From NCBI RefSeq assembly GCF_000384215.1, contig NZ_KB913032.1, positions 4,605,665 through 4,669,664 on the forward strand: 64,000 nt of DNA. The letters are read 5' to 3'. The notes below the pieces were generated by a model. That model was given only the letters and a program-made list of their open reading frames with translations. It did no database searches and was not told the origin of the DNA. Position numbers and translations under genes: made by a program. The number at the start of each line of letters is the position of its first letter. Position 1 is the first letter of the stretch. Below, in pieces: positions 43,008 to 50,147 of the stretch. This stretch comes from Amycolatopsis alba DSM 44262 (GTDB lineage: Bacteria > Actinomycetota > Actinomycetes > Mycobacteriales > Pseudonocardiaceae).

Positions 43008-43397
43008 ATGGCGGAGTACGACTGGGAAGCCCTGCGGGCTCAAGCCGTCGAAGCGGCGAAGTCGGCGTACGCGCCGTACTCGGGCCTGCACGTCGGTGTC
43101 GCGGGTGTGGTGGACGACGGCCGGATCGTCGTCGGCTGCAACGTCGAGAACGCTTCGTACGGCTTGGGAATGTGTGCGGAATGCACGATGGCGGGGCAGC
43201 TGCGGCTGACCGGCGGCGGCAAGCTCGTCGCCGTCGCCTGCCGCAGTGGCTCCGGCGATCTGCTGATGCCGTGCGGACGTTGCCGTCAGATCCTGTTCGA
43301 GCACGGCGGCGCGGAGTGCCTTGTGGACACTCCCAGCGGCATCCTGCCGATGTCGTCGGTGCTGCCGGACGCCTTCGGGCCGGACGACCTGCCATGA
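43008..43397 (+). CDS. cdd: Cytidine deaminase
   Basis: A 129-residue tetrameric-type cytidine deaminase that converts (deoxy)cytidine to (deoxy)uridine in pyrimidine salvage. CNVENASYGLGMCAE (44-58) gives the zinc Cys56 and general acid Glu58; PCGRCRQ (88-94) gives Cys89 and Cys92. The usual ...LTVCAER is GMCAEC here. ATG 43008 lies just after the permease stop, and its stop overlaps the deoA start (ATGA), placing deamination directly behind nucleoside uptake. Confidence 0.95.
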   Translation: MAEYDWEALRAQAVEAAKSAYAPYSGLHVGVAGVVDDGRIVVGCNVENASYGLGMCAECTMAGQLRLTGGGKLVAVACRSGSGDLLMPCGRCRQILFEHGGAECLVDTPSGILPMSSVLPDAFGPDDLP

Positions 43398-44674
43398 GCG
43401 CGTTCGCCGCCGTCGACGTCATCCGCGCGAAGCGGGACGGTGGACGGCTCACCGACGAGCAGATCGACTGGACCATCGACGCGTACACGCGCGGAGACAT
43501 CGCCGAGGAACAGATGGCCGCGCTCGCGATGGCCATCTTCCTGCGGGGGATGGACTCCGGGGAGATCGCGCGGTGGACCGGCGCGATGATCGAATCGGGG
43601 GAGCGGCTGGACCTGAAGGTCAGCCGTCCGACGATCGACAAGCATTCGACCGGCGGGGTCGGCGACAAGATCACGCTGCCGCTGGCACCGCTCGTCGCGG
43701 CTTGTGGCGCGGCCGTGCCGCAGCTGTCCGGACGCGGGCTCGGGCACACGGGCGGGACGCTCGACAAACTGGAGTCGATCCCCGGCTGGCGTGCCGCGCT
43801 GTCGACGTCGGAGATCATCCGGCAGCTGGACGAGGTCGGCGCGGTGGTGTGCGCGGCGACGTCGGGGCTGGCTCCGGCGGACAAGAAGCTGTACGCGCTG
43901 CGGGACGTGACGTCGACGGTGGAGTCGATCCCGCTGATCGCGAGCTCGATCATGAGCAAGAAGATCGCCGAGGGCTCGGCCGGGCTCGTTCTCGACGTGA
44001 AGACCGGTTCGGGCGCGTTCATGAAGACGCTGCCGCAGGCGCGGGAACTCGCGCGGACCCTGGTGGAGATCGGGACCGCGCACGGTGTCGCGACGACGGC
44101 GCTGATCACGGACATGAACGTGCCGTTGGGGCATGCAGTCGGCAACGCGATCGAGATCGCGGAGTCGGTCGAGGTGCTGCGCGGCGGTGGCCCGGCGGAC
44201 GTCGTCGAGCTGACCGTGGCTTTGGCGCGGGAGATGCTGGCGCTGGCCGGGCTGTCCGATGTGGACCCGGCCGCGGTGCTCGCGTCGGGTCAGGCCTACG
44301 AGACGTGGTGCCGGATGATCGCCGCTCAGGGCGGGGATCCGGAGGCCGCTCTGCCGCGGCCCAAGCATGTCCACATCGTCCCGGTGCCGTCGTCTGGTGT
44401 CTTGGCTTCGCTGGACGCGTATTCGGTCGGGGTCGCCGCTTGGCGGCTCGGGGCCGGGCGGGCGCGCAAGGAGGATCCGGTGCAGGCCGCGGCCGGCGTG
44501 CTGTGCCTGGCGAAGCCGGGCGACAAGGTGACGGCCGGGCAGCCGCTGCTGGAGCTGCACACCGACACTCCGGACGCCGTTCCTTCGGCTCTCGCTGCGC
44601 TCGAAGGCGCCTACGCCGTTGGCTCCTCGGCGCCGGACTCCGCTCCGCTCGTCCTGGAGACCGTGCGCGCCTAA
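43394..44674 (+). CDS. deoA: Thymidine (pyrimidine-nucleoside) phosphorylase
   Basis: A 426-residue enzyme that splits thymidine or deoxyuridine with phosphate to the base and 2-deoxyribose 1-phosphate. KHSTGGVGDKITLPLAPLVA (~83-102) is the phosphate-binding signature; LSGRGLGHTGGTLDKLESIP is the family PROSITE region; LDVKTGSGAFMKT and ITDMNVPLGHAVGNAIEI follow. ATG 43394 in ATGA overlap with cdd. With cdd it forms the pyrimidine salvage end of the importer operon. A repeat copy starts at the base after its stop. Confidence 0.96.
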   Translation: MSAFAAVDVIRAKRDGGRLTDEQIDWTIDAYTRGDIAEEQMAALAMAIFLRGMDSGEIARWTGAMIESGERLDLKVSRPTIDKHSTGGVGDKITLPLAPLVAACGAAVPQLSGRGLGHTGGTLDKLESIPGWRAALSTSEIIRQLDEVGAVVCAATSGLAPADKKLYALRDVTSTVESIPLIASSIMSKKIAEGSAGLVLDVKTGSGAFMKTLPQARELARTLVEIGTAHGVATTALITDMNVPLGHAVGNAIEIAESVEVLRGGGPADVVELTVALAREMLALAGLSDVDPAAVLASGQAYETWCRMIAAQGGDPEAALPRPKHVHIVPVPSSGVLASLDAYSVGVAAWRLGAGRARKEDPVQAAAGVLCLAKPGDKVTAGQPLLELHTDTPDAVPSALAALEGAYAVGSSAPDSAPLVLETVRA

Positions 44675-44702
44675 TCGACTTTCGCGGGCTAATCGCGATC
44701 TG
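44675..44702. repeat. Dispersed repeat copy directly after deoA stop
   Basis: TCGACTTTCGCGGGCTAATC followed by GCGATCTG, beginning at the base after the TAA of deoA. Same element as at 4158-4184 and, reversed, at 14365 and 19771. Confidence 0.85.
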
Positions 44703-44734
44703 TGGCGGCGCGGGACCCCTGGGTTGCGGCCTCG

Positions 44735-44789
44735 CGTCCTGAAGGCCCCCTTTGAGACGTTCAACGTCTCAAAGGGGGCCTTCAGGACG
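44735..44789. terminator. Long perfect hairpin, GAAGGCCCCCTTT family
   Basis: A 27-bp left arm (44735-44761, CGTCCTGAAGGCCCCCTTTG...) and its exact complement (44763-44789) around a single C. It is ~60 bp after deoA and would end the importer operon. Confidence 0.85.
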
Positions 44790-44820
44790 TCCGGCGCCGG
44801 CGGAGCGGAGGGGCGGAGAA

Positions 44821-44870
44821 GCGTGAAGGCCCCCTTCCCGAGGCGGAGCCGGGGAAGGGGGCCTTCACGC
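44821..44870. terminator. Second hairpin of the GTGAAGGCCCCCTT family
   Basis: GCGTGAAGGCCCCCTTCCC (44821-44839) and its exact complement (44852-44870) around a 12-nt GC-rich loop. It stands 11 bp from the stop of the convergent coiled-coil gene, so the two hairpins each serve one of the convergent operons. Confidence 0.82.
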
Positions 44871-44881
44871 GTCAAGCGAGA

Positions 44882-45970
44882 TCAGTCGGTGGTCTCGTCG
44901 GTGCCGTCGGCCTTCGCCTTGGCGTCGGCCGCCTTGGGGGCACGGCCGTTGCGCGAGCTGCGACGCGGCTGACGCGGGGCGGGCGGCGGCGGGGCGATCT
45001 GCTGCACGGCCGGGCCACCGCCGAGCATCAGCTCCGCGAAGGTCGCCATGGCCTCGTCCAGCTGGCCGCCGATGCGGCGGACGGACTCGTCGTTGCTCTT
45101 GCGCACCAGCGTGTCGACCGAGTCGGTGTCCGGCTGCTTCTGCAGCGTGCTCTCGACCTTCGACAGGCCGCTGCGGATCGAGCCGTCGAGGTCGCCGAGG
45201 CGTCCGGTGAAGCCGTCCTCGACCTTGTCGAGCCGCTCGGCCAGGTCGTCGAGGCGCGAGGTGACCTTCTCGAGGCGGTCGCCGAGGCCGTCGAGGCGCT
45301 CCGAGGCGTCGATCATCTCGCCGGTCTCGGTCAGCGCGGTCTTCAGCGCTTCGGTGTTCGCGGTGAGGCTGTCCTTGGTGGCCTTGTCGAGGTTCTCGAC
45401 GCGGGTGCGCAGCTCGCGGTCGACGGTGTCGACGCGGTCGCGCAGGGCCGACTCGGCCTGCTCGACGCGCTCGCGCACCGGGCCGATCACCGACTGCGGC
45501 AGCGAGTCGGTCTTCACGTCCTGCTTGTCGAGGTGCGCGCCGAGCTCGTCGAGACGGCGGTGGATGTTCTGGAGCTTGTCCTCGAGCCCGTCCATCCGGC
45601 CCCCGACGCCTTCGAGGCGCGCGGCCATGCCGTCGAGGCGGCCGTCGAGCTGGGCGAACGGCTTGGCCAGCTTGTCGACGATGCTTTCGACGGCGCGGGT
45701 CAGCGCGGCGATCGCGGTGTCCTGCGCTTCGAGCCGCGACATGGTCTCGTCGAGACGCTCGGCGAGCACGCTGGTCTCGGTGCGGTCGGGCATCTCCGAG
45801 AGGCGCTTGCGGACCGCGCCGAGCGAGTCGACCGGCGCCAGACGTGCGTAGATGTCGTCGAGCGCGTCGAAGATCTGCTGCTGTTCGCTCTCACGCACTT
45901 CGGCCGCGCGCACCAGCATGTTGCGCATCCGGTCGAAGGACGGGGCTGCAATGTGGTTGTCAGTGGTCAC
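44882..45970 (-). CDS. Long coiled-coil protein of unknown function
   Basis: A 362-residue soluble protein. From ~35 to ~300 it is an almost continuous heptad-rich coiled coil, with repeated phrases such as RLDGMAARLEGVGGRMDGLE, DKLQNIHRRLDELGAHLDKQ and RLDGLGDRLEKVTSRLDDLA. The C-terminus is Pro-rich (IAPPPPAPRQPRR), then basic and acidic (SSRNGRAPKAADAKAKADGT), ending ETTD. The N-terminus (SFDRMRNMLVRAAEVRESEQ) may be a short helical cap. There is no membrane segment or catalytic motif. A scaffold or nucleoid/envelope-linked role is possible but unsupported. It is divergent from add (209 bp). Confidence 0.65.
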   Translation of the reverse strand: MTTDNHIAAPSFDRMRNMLVRAAEVRESEQQQIFDALDDIYARLAPVDSLGAVRKRLSEMPDRTETSVLAERLDETMSRLEAQDTAIAALTRAVESIVDKLAKPFAQLDGRLDGMAARLEGVGGRMDGLEDKLQNIHRRLDELGAHLDKQDVKTDSLPQSVIGPVRERVEQAESALRDRVDTVDRELRTRVENLDKATKDSLTANTEALKTALTETGEMIDASERLDGLGDRLEKVTSRLDDLAERLDKVEDGFTGRLGDLDGSIRSGLSKVESTLQKQPDTDSVDTLVRKSNDESVRRIGGQLDEAMATFAELMLGGGPAVQQIAPPPPAPRQPRRSSRNGRAPKAADAKAKADGTDETTD

Positions 45971-46179
45971 TGCGGTGTCCTTCGTGGGCGGGGAAATGGG
46001 AGGGACGTGCCGTGAAGCTTATCCATTGCGAAATTGCTGTGCGTATGGCCCCCGTGTATCGGACAATGCCGAGCTCTGCCCTGATGGCCGATTCAGCTCG
46101 TGATCCACAAAGCTGAGGGTTAAGTCAAGCGCGAGACTTACCGCCATGTAGGGGAATGACAGCCTGGTTACCGTTACGT

Positions 46180-47280
46180 ATGTCCTCTGAAAGCAGCAGT
46201 TCCCGCATCCCGGAGGCGGTACTGGCCCGCGCTCCCAAGGTCCTCCTGCACGACCATCTGGACGGCGGCCTCCGTCCGGCCACGGTCGCCGAACTCGCCG
46301 AACGGACCGGGTACCAGGCCTTGCCTGCCAGCGATCCCGTCGAGCTCGGGCGATGGTTCCGCGACGCCGCCGATTCCGGCTCCCTCGTCTCGTACCTTGA
46401 GACGTTCGCGCATACCTGTGGCGTGATGCAGACCGAGGAAGCGCTGGTCAGAGTGGCCGCCGAGGCGGTGGAAGACCTCGCGGCCGACGGCGTCGTCTAC
46501 GCCGAGGTGCGGTACGCGCCCGAACTCTTCGTCGAACGCGGACTGTCACTCGATGCGGTGGTCGAGGCTGTTCAGGCCGGGTTCGAGGAAGGTGAACGGA
46601 GAGTGGCGGCGGCGGGCGGCCGGATCCGCGTCGGGACGTTGCTCTGCGCGATGCGCCAGCACGCCAGGGCGCTCGAGATCGCCGGTCTCGCCGTCCGCTA
46701 CCGCGACGCCGGCGTGGTCGGGTTCGACATCGCCGGACCGGAAGACGGATTTCCGCCTACCAGAAATCTCGACGCATTCGAGTTTCTGCGGACGAATAAT
46801 GCGCATTTCACGATTCATGCCGGTGAGGCGTTCGGGCTCGCGTCGATTTGGGAGGCGATTCAGCATTGCGGCGCGGAGCGGCTCGGCCACGGTGTGCGCA
46901 TCGTCGACGACATCAAGACCGACAGTGACGGCACGGTCCATTTGGGACGGTTGGCCGCCTACGTCCGCGACCGCCGGATCCCGCTGGAGATCTGCCCCAC
47001 GTCCAATGTCCAGACGGGAGCGGCGCGCTCGATCGGCGAACATCCCATCGGCCTGCTCGCCAGGCTGCGGTTCCGGGTCACCGTCAACACCGACAACCGG
47101 CTGATGAGCGGCTGCTCCATGACCAGCGAATTCGCCGCCCTTGCCGAGGCGTTCGGCTTCGGCCTGGCCGATCTCGAGTGGTTCACCATCAATGCGATGA
47201 AATCCGCGTTCCTCGATTTCGACCAGCGGCTCGACATCATCAACACGGTGATCAAGCCCGGATACGCCGCCTTGCGTTAG
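46180..47280 (+). CDS. add: Adenosine deaminase
   Basis: A 366-residue enzyme of the amidohydrolase fold that converts adenosine to inosine. [12 protein letters not shown] (22-33) has the zinc-binding Hx[11 protein letters not shown] supplies the His and catalytic Glu; GHGVRIVDD follows; [11 protein letters not shown] and [11 protein letters not shown] give the late His-region and metal Asp. ATG 46180 ([14 protein letters not shown]) starts at the family's N-terminus; ATG 46156 is also in frame and neither has an ideal ribosome binding site. It is the purine branch of the salvage set, placed next to the BMP importer operon. Confidence 0.93.
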   Translation: MSSESSSSRIPEAVLARAPKVLLHDHLDGGLRPATVAELAERTGYQALPASDPVELGRWFRDAADSGSLVSYLETFAHTCGVMQTEEALVRVAAEAVEDLAADGVVYAEVRYAPELFVERGLSLDAVVEAVQAGFEEGERRVAAAGGRIRVGTLLCAMRQHARALEIAGLAVRYRDAGVVGFDIAGPEDGFPPTRNLDAFEFLRTNNAHFTIHAGEAFGLASIWEAIQHCGAERLGHGVRIVDDIKTDSDGTVHLGRLAAYVRDRRIPLEICPTSNVQTGAARSIGEHPIGLLARLRFRVTVNTDNRLMSGCSMTSEFAALAEAFGFGLADLEWFTINAMKSAFLDFDQRLDIINTVIKPGYAALR

Positions 47281-47299
47281 TTAGCACCGGCAACTATCG

Positions 47300-47333
47300 T
47301 TCACTATGTAGGAGTTCAATCCCAAATAGTGAA
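47300..47333. promoter_or_regulatory. Inverted repeat TTCACTAT...ATAGTGAA before MFS gene
   Basis: TTCACTAT (47300-47307) and ATAGTGAA (47326-47333) are perfect 8-bp arms with an 18-bp spacer, and the end is 3 bp before the GTG start of the MFS gene. It could be an operator or an mRNA hairpin that hides the start; AGGAG (47309-47313) lies in the loop. Confidence 0.45.
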
Positions 47334-47336
47334 ACG

Positions 47337-48554
47337 GTGGCGAAGATGGCGCAGGTCGCGAACGTGGGGATCGGCGGCAAACGGCGCTGGCTCATCCTCG
47401 CGCTCGGCCTCGCCGCGCAGACCGCGAGCTGTTCGTTCCTCTACGGGATCCCGTTCCTGGTGCCGTCCATGCAGCGTGCGGAGGGTCTCACGCTCGCCGA
47501 GGCGGGAACGGTGGTCGCGGCGCCGAGTCTTGGCCTGTTGTTCACCTTGATCCTGTGGGGTGCGGCCGCGGACCGTTACGGAGAGCGTTTGGTAATGGCC
47601 CTCGGACTCGGCGTCTCGGGGTTACTCCTCGTGTACGCGACCGTCGGTGATCACTCGCTCGGGACTCTCTTTGGAGTGTTCCTGCTCGCCGGCGCGAGCA
47701 CCGCGTCAGTGAACGCCGCGAGCGGCCGGGCCGTCCTCGGCTGGTTCGGCCCGGCCGAACGCGGCCTCGCGATGGGCATCCGCCAGATGGCCCAGCCGCT
47801 CGGGGTGGGGGTCGCCGCCTTCGGCCTCCCGCCGCTCGCGGACCGCTGGGGTTTCCAGGTCTCGCTGATGCTGCCCGCGCTGGCCGCGATCGTCGTCGCG
47901 CTCCTGGTCGCCTGGCTCCTGGTCGACCCGCCGCGCCCGGAGTCCGAAGCGGGCAAGGAGGAGAAGCCGCCGTCGCCGTACCGGAAGCCTGCTCTTTGGC
48001 GGGTCCACGGCGCGAGCGCGCTGCTCGTCGTCCCGCAGTTCACCGTTTCCGCGTTCACCCCCGTGTACCTGGTGACCATGCACCACTGGACGGCCGCGTC
48101 GGCAGGCTGGTTCGTCGGCGCCGTCCAGATCCTCGGCGCGCTGGGCAGGCTGGTGTCGGGCTACTGGTCCGACCGCGTCGGCAGCAGGCTGCGGCCGATG
48201 CGGCAGCTGGCGATCTCGAGCGCCGGGGCGATGCTGCTGGTCGCGCTGGGGGACGCGACGTGGCCATGGCTGGTGCTGCTCGCGCTGGTCCTGGCCGCGG
48301 TGATCACCGTGTCCGACAACGGGCTCGGATTCACCGCGTCGGCGGAGATGGCCGGTCTAGCGTGGGCGGGGCGGGCGATGGGCACGCAGAACACCGGCCA
48401 GAACATCGCCGCCGCGCTGACCCCGCCGATGCTGGGCCTGGTGATCGGTGATTCGCGGTACGCGCTGGCCTTCTGCGTGGCCGCGGTCTTCCCGGCGCTG
48501 GCCGTGGCCCTGGTACCCGTCAAAGACGAAAAGACCGCGCGCCCCACCAAGTGA
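47337..48554 (+). CDS. MFS transporter
   Basis: A 405-residue transporter (GTG 47337; ATG 47346 is the alternative) with about 12 membrane helices. Helix 1 (RRWLILALGLAAQTASCSFL) and YGIPFLVPSMQRAEGLTLAE, ADRYGERLVMALGLGVSG (motif A) and GWFGPAERGLAMGIRQMAQP place it in the CynX/NarK-like or oxalate/formate-type MFS group. The substrate is unknown. It follows add by 57 bp but has its own inverted repeat, so it may be independently controlled. Confidence 0.8.
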   Translation: MAKMAQVANVGIGGKRRWLILALGLAAQTASCSFLYGIPFLVPSMQRAEGLTLAEAGTVVAAPSLGLLFTLILWGAAADRYGERLVMALGLGVSGLLLVYATVGDHSLGTLFGVFLLAGASTASVNAASGRAVLGWFGPAERGLAMGIRQMAQPLGVGVAAFGLPPLADRWGFQVSLMLPALAAIVVALLVAWLLVDPPRPESEAGKEEKPPSPYRKPALWRVHGASALLVVPQFTVSAFTPVYLVTMHHWTAASAGWFVGAVQILGALGRLVSGYWSDRVGSRLRPMRQLAISSAGAMLLVALGDATWPWLVLLALVLAAVITVSDNGLGFTASAEMAGLAWAGRAMGTQNTGQNIAAALTPPMLGLVIGDSRYALAFCVAAVFPALAVALVPVKDEKTARPTK

Positions 48555-48586
48555 CCGGACGTGCCCTGCAAGGTGACCGGCGGACT

Positions 48587-48619
48587 GTCTCTCGGAAGCG
48601 CGCCAGCGCGACGAGAGAC
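48587..48619. terminator. Short hairpin after MFS gene
   Basis: GTCTCTCG (48587-48594) and CGAGAGAC (48612-48619) with a GC-rich inner part that can extend pairing (AGCGCG/CGCGCC). It lies 33 bp after the MFS stop. Confidence 0.55.
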
Positions 48620-48655
48620 TTCACCTCGCGCGCCCTCTTTCGGGCCGAAGGCCCA

Positions 48656-48731
48656 CGAAAAGCGCGATGAAGGGGCGCCTCCCCGCCCAACGTGACGTTG
48701 AACGGGAACCGCCCCTTCATCGCGCTTTTCG
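48656..48731. terminator. Very long hairpin between convergent genes
   Basis: CGAAAAGCGCGATGAAGGGG... (22 bp, 48656-48677) and its exact complement (48710-48731), enclosing an inner AACGT-G-ACGTT palindrome. The A/T runs at the outer ends (AAAA/TTTT) let it work as a terminator from both sides. It is 13 bp from the stop of the acidic protein gene. Confidence 0.82.
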
Positions 48732-48743
48732 TCAGCGCGCGAG

Positions 48744-49994
48744 CTACAACACCGTGAGCCGGTTCTCGAAGGTCTCGACGAGCTTGCGCCACTCGGACTG
48801 CTCGGCGTCGAACGGAGCGCTCGGCTCGAGACGCGAGGGGTCCGGCCGCAGCACGAACGACACCAGCCAGCCGAGGCTTTCGTTGGCGGCCAGCGCGGTT
48901 TCGACGCTGTCGTCGTCGGCCCAGTCGGCGGCGTCGGTGATCAGCTCGACGGCCAGCTCCAGCTGGATCGGATCGATCGACTCCGGCCCTTCGGCGATGT
49001 CGTCGGCGATGCCGTTGAGCACGTAGGTGTTCTCGGAGTCGACGTCGATCTCGAGCTCGCCCGCGGTGGCCTTCGTGGTCACCTCGTCCCAAGTGGACAC
49101 TTGGGCGAGGTCGTTGCCCGCCAGCTCCTTGCCGTCCGCGATCGCGCGGAGGAGCGCCTTCTCGGAGGAGAAGACGTCGATCTCGCCTTCGCTGCCGAGG
49201 AAGATCGGCTTGTCGTCGAGGTAGCAGCGCAGCGTGTAGTACTCGGCGCCGGAGGTGATGATCTTGATCGGGTCGATGCCGACCTCGCCCCAGAAACCGA
49301 CGGGCTCGTCGTCTTCGTCCTCGTCGTCATCCGCGTCGACGTCTTCGAGGTCCTCGTTCTCGGCGGCGGCCGCCTCGGCTTCGGCGGACTCCGCGAGGAA
49401 GGTCGCGAGCTCCTCCGCCGTCTGCTCCAGCACCTTCTCGTCGACGTCGGGCGCGGTCACCAGGCCGTCGATCGCGTCGAGCACGATGTCCCACTTCTCG
49501 GAGACCGCCTCGGACAGGTCCGCCCAGAGGCGCTCGCCGTCACGGCCGGAGAAGGGCAGCGTGCCCTGGTCCAGCAGCGAGAAGCTCTCGTGCGCGTCGA
49601 GGACCTCGTGGACCTCTTCGAGCTCGCACACGTCCGCGAGCGAACGCACGATGCCGATGATCTCGGCCAGCTCGCCGAGCGTCCACTGGTCCGGCTTCTC
49701 GGCGACCAGCTCGGGGACGCCCACCAGGTCGTAGGTGTGGTCGTCGTCCGGGATCAGCTCGGGCACGTTCAGTGCCGGCACGACCTCCCACGCGGGGTGG
49801 TCGAGCAGGTCGTGCTGCTCGGAGGTCCGCACGAATGCGGCCAGGTGCGCGGCGTCCGGGAAGGCGTACAGGTCCTCCTCGTCGCCGAGGAAGGCTTCCC
49901 ACTCCTCGCCGTCTTCCCGCCAGCGCGGCGCCCAGAGAGTGACGACGTCACCCTGTGGCAGGCCGAGTTCGATCGGGATGATGTCCTGTGCCAT
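48744..49994 (-). CDS. Acidic protein of unknown function, partner of Ski2-like helicase
   Basis: A 416-residue highly acidic protein. It starts MAQDIIPIELGLPQGDVVTLWAPRW with EEWEAFLGDEEDLYAFPDAAHLAAF; a central Glu/Asp tract (ENEDLEDVDADDDEDEDDE) divides it from a domain with GFWGEVGIDPIKIITSGAEY and YYTLRCYLDDKPIFLGSEGE. I recall actinobacterial homologues labelled primosomal protein, but I see no domain that supports that label. It is divergent from the DEAD/DEAH helicase (153 bp). The acidic tract could mimic nucleic acid. Confidence 0.6.
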   Translation of the reverse strand: MAQDIIPIELGLPQGDVVTLWAPRWREDGEEWEAFLGDEEDLYAFPDAAHLAAFVRTSEQHDLLDHPAWEVVPALNVPELIPDDDHTYDLVGVPELVAEKPDQWTLGELAEIIGIVRSLADVCELEEVHEVLDAHESFSLLDQGTLPFSGRDGERLWADLSEAVSEKWDIVLDAIDGLVTAPDVDEKVLEQTAEELATFLAESAEAEAAAAENEDLEDVDADDDEDEDDEPVGFWGEVGIDPIKIITSGAEYYTLRCYLDDKPIFLGSEGEIDVFSSEKALLRAIADGKELAGNDLAQVSTWDEVTTKATAGELEIDVDSENTYVLNGIADDIAEGPESIDPIQLELAVELITDAADWADDDSVETALAANESLGWLVSFVLRPDPSRLEPSAPFDAEQSEWRKLVETFENRLTVL

Positions 49995-50147
49995 TCCTTA
50001 GCCCTCTCGGATTACCGCCTGTGTGCGCGCGGCCGGGTGATGCTTGCCCGGTGGGTGCGCGGTACCGCGAAGCCTACGGGTTTCCGCCGATGGGCGCGAT
50101 CACCCCTGGGCAAGAAGCGACCAACGGATGGCACGATAGGCCTTCTG

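Noticed and set aside
41429..43009. 526-codon reverse open frame
   Set aside because: Antisense to the second nucleoside permease; Arg/Glu/Asp/His-rich with no domain.
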